This document shows, piece after piece, positions 1 through 10,343 of a DNA stretch of 64,000 nt. Within the stretch, counting starts at the first letter, position 1; every line of letters begins with the position of its first letter. The notes under the pieces were generated by a model. That model had not been told where the DNA came from. It ran no database searches and saw only the letters and a list, made by a program, of their open reading frames with translations. Position numbers and translations under genes: made by a program. Source of the DNA: Cerrena zonata (taxonomy: Eukaryota; Basidiomycota; Agaricomycetes; Polyporales; Cerrenaceae); assembly GCA_038087015.1 (NCBI GenBank), contig JASBNA010000004.1, forward strand, positions 1,736,001-1,800,000, in the 5' to 3' direction.

Positions 1-1130
1 TCAGTTGCATCCGAGGGTCCACTCAGACTTGCTTGCCTCATCTTCCCAGCAACTTTCATTAATCTGTTAGCACCTGACGGTGCACCAGGCTCTTCCATCG
101 GAAGCGGCCTTTCCACTCGGGATGGGATAGTCCCCTCTTTGTGAAGGAGAACTCTCCATTCATCCTCTTCCCACGTCCAACGAGCGACACGCTTGAGACG
201 TTTATTACCTTCTCGCATGTACACCGTAGTAGGGGCTGGTAACGAGAAGACGCTTGGAGGAGCGACGGGTTGTTGTGAAGCTGAACACCAGGACGGCCTT
301 TCTCCAGGTAAAAGAGCAGCAGTCCAATCGAGGCCCATCCACCACCGTTGGTTTTCGTACACAGTAAATAGGAATCGAATGGTATTTACTTCTTGAGTGG
401 AAGTCATCGTAGATATTCTGGCATTCTTGACAGTTTGTGGAGAAACGATTCGAGGAGGAAGCGGTTGTCCAGAGAGGAATGACCATGTCCTATATGTTGA
501 CCATCGTATCCAGGCGCTGCGCCAGAAACCTCGTCGAATAGCTTTAGACCAGCGGGCTTTCCATGTTAGGAGTATTGTCCCAGCAATAGCGAGAATGACC
601 CGCAGTCGGACAAAATAAGTGAGAGCAAGATATGGTACATATAAAATAGCCAATACTCTGACGAGCACTGCGAGATTTGGTGCACTACGCGGAGTCTTGA
701 GTGCGGAGAGGGATGGCAGGAGAGAATGGATGGCGGTGAGATCGGCAATAGCCTGCTGTAGGTTGTCTTCCGTTATTGGGGGTACTGGTGCTTGAGGTTT
801 AGACGTCCATTGTGCAGCGAGCAATACCAATAACATAGCTATTGGGAGTACATAGCTGAATAGTTGATTGATCGTCAATATGGCACACGATCAACATTTC
901 ATGACCACTCACCGCAGAGCGACGTCACTTAACAAACACGCTGCCCACCATAAGGCGAGTGCAAGCCAACTTTCTTCCCATGAAGACCTCCAAGTGACGA
1001 CTTCTATTGCATGCCTAATATGAGAGGCATACGGCCGTAGACCAACGAGGACAGTCACAAGAGGGGATGGAATGCTATTTAGAAATTCGGCGAGAGGTAT
1101 TGCTGGAGTTTCTTGAGGAGGTCTCGACAT
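1..1130 (-). CDS. Peroxisomal membrane peroxin with dysferlin (DysF) domain, partial
   Basis: Probable integral peroxisomal membrane peroxin of the Pex23/Pex30 (Pex24p) family, which shapes ER-peroxisome contacts and controls peroxisome number and size. Exon 1 is 913-1130 and exon 2 runs from 855 to the window edge, with a GTGAGT...CAG intron between them; 357 residues are visible. The N-terminal half has several hydrophobic membrane stretches (for example VLPIAMLLVLLAAQW and LAILYVPYLALTYFV). It is followed by a DysFN-type segment with ENQRWW, DWT and LPGERPSW, and a DysFC-type WTWEEDEWRV. These tryptophan-rich motifs are the diagnostic DysF signature. The C-terminus lies beyond base 1: no stop codon is seen in frame. 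It is divergent from GPI18. The family is clear; which paralogue (Pex23, 29, 30, 31 or 32) is not. Confidence 0.82.
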
Positions 1131-1364
1131 TGTTCGTGAGGTGCTGGAGGTTGTAGTACAGGTGTAGAGAAATTACAAGGAGAACATATTATTTGTCGTC
1201 AGATTCTGTAGCACTTGTCAGCTGTCAGAGTGACCGAGGCTAGTGCGCTTGAGTTTGAGTTTGGCCACGGATTGGCCACGGAGGTATGTAATTGGAATCG
1301 TGTAAGGTTCTGCCGTAACAATCACGGGCATTTCGCAGTTTCACCAAGCACTTCGCCACTGGAC

Positions 1365-2800
1365 ATGTCGACGAGCACAGAGAAGGGACCACCGAACACG
1401 TCTACAACGCATGTATCGTCCGGAACAGTAGCAAACCATTTGCGACTGATACGCGTTCTCTCGGTGTGCACCTGGCTATTGTCCACACTGCTCCTCAACC
1501 TCGCATCTTATCTTCCCCTTTTTGATTCATCACCCAGGGTCGTCCTCAACGGATCAGATTCTCCCTTCTTGCGCTGGGATGTATTCCATTTCGGACATAT
1601 CGCAACGGAAGGCTACATCTATGAATATGAATGGGCATTCTTCCCAGGTCTTCCCTTTTTCGTCATGCGTCTAGGCGCATTCGTGCTACACTCGTTGGGA
1701 ATACTGCAGTCCTCGAGTGCATTCACATGGGACAATATCCTGAAGTCCGGTGCATTAATTGTCGCCGTCACGGGTGCGAATACCACGCTGTATGAGCTTA
1801 CACTAGAGCTCACCGGCTCACCCCAAATGGCATTTTTGTCCTCATTATTATCGCTACTCCCAAGTAGTCCCGCGACTCTCCGATTAGTTCCGTATACAGA
1901 GCCGTTCTTCACATTTCTGTCCTACAAGGGTATGTTTCAGGATCACCTGCATCAACTTAGACTCATCGTTGTGTCATAGGCATGTTATACTGCGCTAGAT
2001 CACGGTGGTTTCCTGCTCTCGCGTGTTTCTGGCTCGCAGCGAACTTCCGTTCCAATGGCTTCATGCTGAACGGATTCATAATATGGGGTATGCTCGTGGA
2101 GCCGATCCTCTTCCATCGAAAGGCGAGTTGATTTTGCTTGCGATATTTCACCGTATTACTGATCGTCGAATAATACCTTAACTTCCAATAGATGCGCTGG
2201 AGACGTGCTCTTAACACGCTGCTGATGGTATTTATAGCATTTATGCCATTCATTGGTCATCAAACCGTGGCCTACATCGCGTTTTGTCGGAATAGCAGCC
2301 CCGGCTACAATCCACCATGGTGCTCAAATAAAATGCCACTCATATACACATATGTCCAATCCAAATACTGGAACAGCGGGTTCCTACTGTACTGGACGCT
2401 GTCACAACTCCCCAACTTCCTCCTCTGTGCACCCGTTCTAGCCCTCCTACTCTGGTTTTCGGCATACTACATCCTTCGTGTTCTGCTCCCATACACACTC
2501 CATTTCTTGTTCCCGCATTCCCTCCGGATCCCAAACCCGCCCTCGGCTCTTACGTCTCCACTACTTACCATGAAGTTGGCCCCTCATGCGATCCACGCTT
2601 TTCTTTTCACTCTCCTTCTGCTCTTCGCATCTCATACCCAGATCATTCTCCGGCTCGCAGCTTCTATGCCGTTCACGTACTGGGCTGCTGCACATCTATG
2701 TTTAAAGTACCCGGTTTGGGGTAAGCGATGGGTTACATGGAGCGTAGTCTGGGGGGCGATTTCGATAGTTCTTTGGGCAACGTTCCTACCACCTGCGTAA
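1365..2800 (+). CDS. GPI18: GPI mannosyltransferase 2 (PIG-V/Gpi18)
   Basis: Adds the second mannose to the glycosylphosphatidylinositol anchor precursor in the ER lumen, using dolichol-phosphate mannose. Three exons (1365-1929, 1980-2122, 2192-2800) give 438 residues. The PIG-V signature is visible as RWDVFHFGHIA followed by YEYEWAFFPGLPF, then a lumenal RSNG motif and many hydrophobic segments; the protein ends with a run of transmembrane helices and a TAA at 2798-2800. The start MSTSTEK was chosen because the in-frame sequence further upstream looks like leader, and because the hydrophobic part follows soon after. Intron 2 (2123-2191) starts with GC instead of GT; the reading frame is only kept if that GC donor is used. 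Confidence 0.9.
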
Positions 2801-3744
2801 TAGGAAAAAAATATTGACAAGCGTGTATTTGGGGACCGACGCATACGATACCGACTAGTACCGAACAAGATCTCGATTGATATGGTCCGGAGGACTATAG
2901 TCACACAGCCAACTAATCACTTTCTGTTGAGAACAAACGAAAGGCTTGATCAATCTAATTGCGGCTCCGAGGTTTTTATTTGCTTTGTCCTCCACATATG
3001 GCAAATGGCAACGTAGGTGCTATACACTGTCAGATATGCATTCTATCTTGCTTGACGTGGAAGTAAAGTCCGAGTCAGTCTTGCCGAACGCCCTCATTTC
3101 AATCTAGAACATTTGAAAATGAGGTTTTTCACGAGCAGTGTTGCATACTTGGATGAATCGGGTTCAAACTTGCCGACTGCAATGCTCTATGATGTAGGTA
3201 AGCGTATTAGGTCTTCAAACTCAATCGCCGGATTTCTGTGTAAATACCACAGATAGTCTGCGATGTCAAAGCTATATTCTTCTATATTGGAAGCCATGCC
3301 GATCTCCAAGTCTGTGTTCTCGGGACGCCAATCATTACATATGAGGAGTTATCCTAGGAAACGCTGAGAAGCAAAGTCCGCCCTGATATATACTAATTAT
3401 CACCTGGCCATAGAAGATGGTCGGGGGCACAGTAGCAACGTGTATTTGGATGAACAGAAAATATGTGTCTGCGTATAGCAACAGAAGAGCTTAGCGATAG
3501 CAGCAGTTGTCGCAGAAGCAGTGAACGACGAGACCTTCCTGATTTGCACCATGCGGTACAACCGATCCGCTCCCCGAGAATGGATTGATCTGAACTCTGT
3601 CTCCCCGCAGAGCTCCAACCGGCCAACATCACCTGAGTTATGTCTCTATTCTAACTCGATGTAACAAGTCCTACATCTTTTCTCTTTCATTCTACCATCA
3701 TCTAGCATCCAAATACCCCCTAGGAACTGTATTTCCTAGGCGTC
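2801..3744. other. Intergenic, no gene recognised
   Basis: Stretch between GPI18 and the phosphatase gene, both on the plus strand. Only short open frames occur, none with recognisable motifs. It presumably holds the GPI18 3' end and the phosphatase promoter. Confidence 0.6.
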
Positions 3745-5806
3745 ATGTCTACTACATATATTCAAGTCACCGTCGATCAGCGTCTGGAGAAGCCTACTAT
3801 TCATTCGGGACGGTCTAGCGTGAATTCAAATAAAGTTCAATGGGAGGAGCTGTTGGCAGCACAGGTATGTTTTTGATTTATTCAATGAAATGCCGATATG
3901 AACTTTGAACCATATAGCTAAGTCCCCTTGCGTCGCTTCACCACAGAAGCTACTATAGTCGTTTGAGATTCGGGCCTGAGGGTGAGTATCAAATGTAGAC
4001 CTAGAGTCGGTGATGCATTTAGCAAACGTCGTTTTAGGATGCTCAATGACATACGTTCCACTATCAATACATATGCCCGAACGTGTGAAGGAACTACAAG
4101 CAATTCAGACCGAACAAGCGACTCAACAAGCATGGTGGCGAAGCAAATGCTCAAGCATATCATTAGATGGTTCACGAAGTCGACCGTCTTCATCTCGCAG
4201 CAACCCCCTTCTAAGTCACACTTCTTCTCACGACAACTTACAAGAAGAATTACTTGATGCTATGCAATCACCGCTTGCTCTGGACCCCACTGCACCTTCA
4301 ACTATCCCTCCTCATACGCCAGTTCCCGCTCATGCTTGGAAGACATCCGACAGTCACCCGATAAAGTAAGTTGATTCCCCTTCAATCGAATTGTTTCTCA
4401 TCTTATGGGTATAGTATTTCCATGCTTATCCCCCCGGAACTCCTCCAAATCATATCTACTCATCTAACCCCAAAAGAGGGCTTCAGACCTACCATGTTCG
4501 ATGTGCCCCCTTCCCACCGTCTCTATCATCTTCTGGACCGATACCGAGAGGGGTTCAACTCCTCAAATACTCCTCAGACTGCTGCAAACGTCCGGGCCAT
4601 CACTCTGGCAACAACAAACCAGCGCAATAGTTCTACACGTTCTGACATCGTAAGCGTGCTATGGAAACAGACATTCTCTAAACGGAAATCCAAAGCCGAA
4701 TTCTCTTCAAAAGTCACGTATACAACAGATCCCACTATCACAGATAAACGTTCTAGCTTTGATATCAAACCGATTCGAAGGCGGTATGTTCTTACCACTC
4801 AAATACTACTTGTATGTGTATATGGATGTTCATTTGGTGTGTCCCGCCAGATTGTCACCCTCAAAACGAGACACGAGTGCGCCTGTGAAAACACCAAAGC
4901 CGATCACGATCGGCAACTTATTCATGTCTTCTTGTCCCGGGAAGAAAGGTACTGAACCAATTTTAGAACTTGTTTGTTCCTCGAACTAAAATATAGTCGT
5001 TTCCTTGCAGTACGTTTGGATGGACCTGTAAATGGTCGAAGTGCCGTACGTAGGGACCTGGCGCAAGACTTGATGCGAATGTGGCAGGCGGGTGTACGGT
5101 GTATTGTATGGTACGTAAGATTACTTTCAGGATGTGGTTATATTCATTTTAACAATAACTATGTGTCTTGTAATACAGCTGTCTGGATGACGAAGAACTG
5201 GAATACCTTGGAGCCCCATGGCCGGAATATTGTCGAATTGCCGATGAGATAGGTATCGATGTCTTACGGCAAGTTTTTCTTTCCCCTTATTTGTTTTGTC
5301 TATAGCTCATTTTCCCCGGTTTCGTCCATAGGTTACCAATTCCAGAAGGACTCGCTCCCTTGGACCCTTCAATACTCGACAACCATCTAACACGTCTAAT
5401 CAACACCTATACTTTGAACGGACACCACACTCTTGTCCATTGTCGTGGTGGCGTCGGCCGAGCAGGTCTCGTAGCCTGCAGCTGGATGCTCAAACTAGGC
5501 TTATGCGGATGGGTTAATAATGAACCTACATTAAACTGCGAGATCGAAGGATCTGGGTTGAGAAGAGACACGCTTCTCTTGGTGGAGAGGGCCTTATGGA
5601 TTGTGAGGAAGCGTCGGAGTCCGAAAGCTATCGAGACTTACGAGCAGGTGAAGTTTCTGGTGGACTATGTGGATTTTTTGAGACAAGATCAAGATATGGG
5701 TTCGGAAGGCTCGGCTGAGGTCGCGGAGTTTAGTTCCAAGGTCATCGATTCAGTTCTTGATTTCGAAGAGCCTGCTTGGAAAGTTGGTGATGTGAAATTC
5801 GAGTGA
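3745..5806 (+). CDS. Dual-specificity / KAP (CDKN3)-like protein phosphatase
   Basis: Cysteine-based protein phosphatase. Eight exons (3745-3864, 3918-3981, 4038-4365, 4415-4783, 4851-4948, 5011-5110, 5179-5268, 5332-5806) give 547 residues with every junction in frame. The first ~270 residues are Ser/Thr-rich and look disordered. The C-terminal half is the catalytic domain: TIGNLFMSSCPG, GVRCIVCCLDDEELEYLG, then LPIPEGLAPLD and the P-loop HCRGGVGRAG, matching HCxxGxxR with catalytic Cys and Arg. The order, in particular the segment before the P-loop and the helix after it, is like the cyclin-dependent-kinase-associated phosphatase CDKN3/KAP, which dephosphorylates CDK T-loops. Whether this protein acts on CDKs is inference. 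Intron 7 (5269-5331) has a GCAAGT donor. Confidence 0.82.
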
Positions 5807-6491
5807 AGTGACTTGTGTGGGGTCATATGTTTGGATATCTCATTTCTTTTTGGGGGAACATTTAGGGAATATCTTATATTTAGTTATTCATATTTTCGTA
5901 GGTCTTGAACAAAGGTTTTAGGGAATTTCTTGCATTTTACTCCAAATTAAATCGCTTCTTCGAACTCACAATCCGACTTGTAGCGATACGATTATAAGAT
6001 TGAATAAGAAAACAAGGAAGGAGCACCAAAGGCACTCATTAGATTTGGACTACAGAGCTACACTGGTACGAGGGATGAGGGATGAGTAGAAAGACAAGCA
6101 AAATAACCTGGAAGCGATACGGAAAACATACAGAGCTAGCACTACAATACATAAGAGACGATGGATGGAACAAAACCGAATGAGGTGGAATGTGATGGAC
6201 GTGAATGGAACTGAGTGAGGGGGTATTCGGGAGGCGATGAAGATGGATACGGTACAATGGAGTGGGGTAGATGCTATGCTATGAGGTCCGATTATTAGTA
6301 TTAGGGTTTCATAACGTCCATTACACTGTTGAGAGATGGAAAGATATTGTCCGAGAGCGAAATGTGCCATTGCGGCGAAGATGGTGAGATGCGGACAAAT
6401 GGTCGTAATTCAGCTTCGGCAGTGAGAGCGAGTTGCTTTCAGCTGAGAGGAAACGGCGGCGTGCAGATAGGTGAGCGGATAGATGAGCATT
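5807..6491. other. Convergent intergenic region, purine-biased on plus strand
   Basis: Lies between the ends of the phosphatase gene (plus) and the dsRBD gene (minus), so it holds two 3' ends. Around 6055-6260 the plus strand is rich in GA and GGGATGAG-like repeats, which opens meaningless frames on the minus strand. No gene recognised. Confidence 0.55.
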
Positions 6492-6848
6492 TTAAACGCG
6501 CCCTCCTCGTTGACGATACATGAGCTCGAGTGTTAGTCGAGCAGCTTCGTCCAAAGCTTCTTGCTGGCTGTACATAGAAGCTTGGGCGTACTTTACGCCA
6601 TTAACTGTAATTGGGTTGAAATCAATATCAGAATGCGAGTGACTGCTGTGGCACACTTACAAAACGCGACTGCAGTCCACGTAGGACGATGAGGGGGACC
6701 GTCGGGGTTCACTCTCATGTCCAGGCCGTTGACACAACCGTTCCTTTGGAGGTAGTTGTTGAGTTCCATACGCCATTCTAAAATAGTAATTGGGCTGTCA
6801 ATGAATATCCCTCGTGATAGCCGAAGAAAGCGACTCACGTCCGCTCAT
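6492..6848 (-). CDS. Minimal single-domain dsRNA-binding-fold protein (DRBM-like)
   Basis: Seventy-nine-residue protein made of almost nothing but one double-stranded-RNA-binding fold. Exons: 6839-6848 (only 10 nt), 6661-6777 and 6492-6604, all with GT-AG introns and correct phase. Helix 1 is MELNNYLQRNG; the beta sheet contains PTWTAVAF and GVKYAQASMY; the loop GPPH corresponds to the GPxH minor-groove contact; helix 2 is QEALDEAARLTLELM. The usual KKxAK at the start of helix 2, which contacts the RNA backbone, is replaced by a SQQEAL stretch with no lysine. It may therefore bind RNA weakly or act as a dimerisation partner; this is inference. It is too short and exon-split for simple ORF finding. 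Confidence 0.75.
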
Positions 6849-8425
6849 TTTAGGTGGATCCGAAATGGGAATGAGTGAGAAAAAATGAGCTTGTTTGAAG
6901 TGGAAGAGGAGAGCTTTACAAGTTGAGATTTGCTGAGGAATGAGTCAAGCTGAAGACTCCGTCTATATATACAGAATTCATAGCACTTGAGAGCTTGCCA
7001 TGGTATGGAGGCAAGATGGCATGACTCAAGGAGAAGCACCGGCAAGCCCAGGTAAGAGCGTAATTTGACGGATCTGATAAGTGCAATGATTTTCCAAGTT
7101 CGAGGTTCGAGGGTCCAATGCGGTGAGAGGTTCTTAGGGAAAGGACCAAGGAACGTAACATCTCAGAACGGCGGAAAGAGAACTGCGCTATACACAGTGA
7201 TTCTTCCGATGAAAGAACCAGTTATGGTAATATCATTTCGGGATGATGATTTTCATCATGCATAATTGAGCCTCGAGGAAGGTTGACTAGGGATCGTGTT
7301 CGCCAGAGCTATACTTGGCATGAACCAGATAGGACCGTAGTGACCAAAACACCCTGTTGACGCCCTGTTACATCGGAGGGGTGATCCTGCGTGTGGCGCC
7401 GATCCAGCAAATTTTGAGCGCAAAACTCAGGATTCTACTTTGGTGAGTCAGGAAGGAACCAAACAACACATCCAGACTTCAGGGTCGGGCTGCACGCCGG
7501 TGTACTAGGAAGGAGTCAAGTTAAAGCAGGAGTGGCGACGAGGCGTCCCAAGGGCTAGCTTCGTGTCATAGTTAACACAGATACGTGCTTTACTCAGAAC
7601 CCGGTCTACACGGTGTCCCACCAGGAATAAGAATAATATTGAGGCGCATCTCCAGAAATGGGCACACGCGCCTCTAAACGAGTACGTTGTATAGCCCTGC
7701 ATCGGCCGTAGGCGACATTTTCGCATACGTAGTTGGGTCCGATTGCAAAAGACAAAGAATGCGCAGAGAATATGTCTTCAGGTCGTTGACTGTGTCTGCA
7801 AAGCGCATGAAACATGCTTAGCAATCACGGAGCGGTCGTACCACCTATGTTTGCTGGCAAGTGATAGTTGGAAAAAATTATGGAGAAAGCCTCGAGGCAT
7901 ATGGAATATGCCTGTCGTACAGCTACCATCCGCCTATTTTCTTGTTGTAGAATCCCTCAAGTTCCTAGTATAAGGTATAGCCTCGTCCAGGGCCCGAGGC
8001 CCTCGGATGGTGAGAATGAGCCGGTGATGAGAGTTCACAAGACCCGTAAATGCTAATACGGCGGTAGAAGTTTCTGGTGAGTGCTGAAGTCAAGTACGTC
8101 AGACATAATTGAATATCAAGCACAGGGTTAGAATAGACGAAGGGTTATCTGAGCAATCTAGGGTAATGGTAACGTTTGAGATGTGCACGAAATCAAAAAG
8201 GCGGAGATCAGGCAATACGGCCGGCAGGCGCCCCAGAGATAAGATAACCGCGTGGCCATTACAGTTCAATATGGCACGCTTCACCAACTTCAATAATTGG
8301 CCCAGCCACCGAATCCGTTCTCACCTCTCGTGCAGCTCGGTTTTGCATGTCATACTCATAGCAACCACCTGCGTGCCTCCTCCCTCCTCTACCTGGACTG
8401 TCTCCGCACTCGTACTCTCTTGGCC
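6849..8425. other. Intergenic, no gene recognised
   Basis: Divergent interval between the dsRBD gene (minus) and the disordered nuclear protein gene (plus). Open frames on both strands are short, overlap one another and show no family motif. The in-frame sequence 8297-8425 ahead of the next gene is treated as leader because it lacks the composition of the protein that follows. Confidence 0.5.
6964..6971 (-). promoter_or_regulatory. TATA-like element upstream of the dsRBD gene
   Basis: TATATATA (same on both strands) about 120 nt upstream of the ATG at 6848. Position fits a core promoter if the leader is short; no further support. Confidence 0.35.
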
Positions 8426-9841
8426 ATGGACCCCTTTTCGACTTCCGTATCTGGTTCCAGACACCCTGTCCGCATTCCTGTCAAGCCGAAATCTTCGACA
8501 CCCACCCCAAAGACGAAATCTTTTCGTTCCACACCACAGCCCTCTACTCGTGACATAAGGCCAGCGTCCTCAGTTCGTAGGAAACCTACTACGACCTTCA
8601 AATCACCATCTTTGCATGATCCCAACCCAGAGACCAATGCAACCTGTACGTCACCGTCGCTTCACACCATCATATTGTCATTCTCAACCTTAGTTCCAGC
8701 ACATCAGTCAATTCATAGCATATCTAAACCGCCTTCGACATCATCCAGCTATTCCCAGAGCGTAAGCTCCGATTCCACAAACCGACCTGCTTCGTCGTCG
8801 CGCCGACAGCCGATCGCGTTACCTCTTTATCACCCTAAAGGTCTCCTCGCCCTCTCGTTGTCACAACTCGACCCTGCGATATTTGGTCTACCAAGTTCTG
8901 TCTCTGTTGACGATCAGGATGCCGAGGCAGACGAGTCTGCTCGTCGACCCTCATCTCGTACGAGACGCCCAGCCGCCAAACTACGCGATCGGGAGCGCGA
9001 AGAAGCAGACGATAATGGTCTGAATGGCATAGACGGCGTAAATGGTCAAACCAAACAATCTAGTCCTCGTAAAAGGCGTGCCGGTGCCGGTGGTGCAGCA
9101 GGCGGAAAAAGACGAAAGAAAGATGCAGAGGACGCCGATGGAACTTACCCTCAGCCTGCTAGACGGACTCGGAACGCTCGCAATAATGCAAATGCTGTAC
9201 CTACTTCCCCTCTTGCTGGTGTAGCTGTCGCCGTGTCTGTTGCTGCCAACGACAGCGCAGAAAACGCTGATACACCCAGTGGGAACGCGGATGGAGAAGA
9301 CACGGGGTCGGTTCAAGCTGATGCTGAAGTCATTAAACCTAATAAACGAGTCACTCGAAGCCGTCCGACAAGCACGAAGCGCAGAGGGTCTACTGCTAGT
9401 GATTCTACTACGACTTCCGTCTCAGGATCAATTGCAGCCAATGGGACAAGACACAAACGCGCTGCCGAGAAGGCGCTTGTAGAGGAACCTACCAAGGATG
9501 TCGAGATGGAATTGGACGAGAAGACTGCCAAATCCGAACAAGATGATGGGCAGAATGAGTCGAAAATATCTGAGGAGACGCCTGCTGTCGAACAAGATCA
9601 GATAACTTCGAATTTCAACGCTGCAGAGGAGGATCCGACCGCGATGGAGGTTGATGAATCCGCGAAGGCGTCAGAGCCTGAAGTCAAGGGCATTACGCCA
9701 CTGACTCCTGAACCGGTCCCTGCGATTGCTACAAAGGAAGCCCCCAAGGAGGACAAGGTCTCCGTCATTGAGCCGCGGGATGACAAAGAGGAAGGGGAGC
9801 TGAGCGAAAGTGCTGACGGTGACTCAGAAAAGAAAAGCTAA
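8426..9841 (+). CDS. Disordered, basic/acidic nuclear protein, unknown function
   Basis: No family recognised. The start at 8426 (MDPFSTSVSGSR) is preferred over an in-frame ATG at 8297. A probable intron at 8646-8693 (GTACGT...CTTAG) is exactly 48 nt and stop-free, so splicing gives 455 residues and retention 471. The N-terminal third is Ser/Pro/Thr-rich; a short ordered-looking piece LPLYHPKGLLALSLSQLD follows. The middle is basic (RRPAAKLRDREREEADD, KRRAGAG...GGKRRKK), with several likely nuclear localisation signals. The C-terminal third is acidic and ends EEGELSESADGDSEKKS. Composition suggests a chromatin or nuclear scaffold role, which is inference only. Confidence 0.7.
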   Translation: MDPFSTSVSGSRHPVRIPVKPKSSTPTPKTKSFRSTPQPSTRDIRPASSVRRKPTTTFKSPSLHDPNPETNATCTSPSLHTIILSFSTLVPAHQSIHSISKPPSTSSSYSQSVSSDSTNRPASSSRRQPIALPLYHPKGLLALSLSQLDPAIFGLPSSVSVDDQDAEADESARRPSSRTRRPAAKLRDREREEADDNGLNGIDGVNGQTKQSSPRKRRAGAGGAAGGKRRKKDAEDADGTYPQPARRTRNARNNANAVPTSPLAGVAVAVSVAANDSAENADTPSGNADGEDTGSVQADAEVIKPNKRVTRSRPTSTKRRGSTASDSTTTSVSGSIAANGTRHKRAAEKALVEEPTKDVEMELDEKTAKSEQDDGQNESKISEETPAVEQDQITSNFNAAEEDPTAMEVDESAKASEPEVKGITPLTPEPVPAIATKEAPKEDKVSVIEPRDDKEEGELSESADGDSEKKS

Positions 9842-10343
9842 ATGGCGCTCTATTTCTTTCCCCCCTTCACTACTTATCCCTCATCTTATCGTCTATCCTG
9901 TCTATGTCTGCCACTTGGAATAACTATAATATCCAAATAGGTTCTGTAGCGTTTATCTGTCGCTGTCCATTTCGTGTTCTCGAACTCGCTTTTTTTGGTT
10001 CATCGTTATGCTGGAATACCCTTGTATCATATAGTCTTGTACTTTCTCCTCTGTAACCCCCATCGTCACCCCTAAATATCTATTAACTGATTTAATATTT
10101 AACCTTTATACTTGAACTGTTTGCCTGGTTGGAGGATGAGCTGGAAGTTGAACTGACGCGTCAAAGTTTTGTTGCAAATGAAACACGGTGTGACGTGCTA
10201 CATGGTGTCACTACACGTGATATTGTGACTTTGACGCAAGCGTGATTGTGATTGATCTGGATCTATCCGAGTCGAGACAGTATTATATCTAGTTGACTGC
10301 AACGTTAACTTGCTTATTCGTTAATGACCATATAGACAACATT
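9842..10343. other. Intergenic: 3' end and SKI3 promoter
   Basis: AT-richer stretch between two plus-strand genes. It contains TGACGT-like and CACGTGA-like motifs around 10190-10215 that could be factor sites for SKI3, but nothing establishes this. No gene seen. Confidence 0.5.

Noticed and set aside
7505..7824. Pair of minus-strand open frames
   Set aside because: They overlap, lack motifs and splice partners, and disagree in composition with real genes here.
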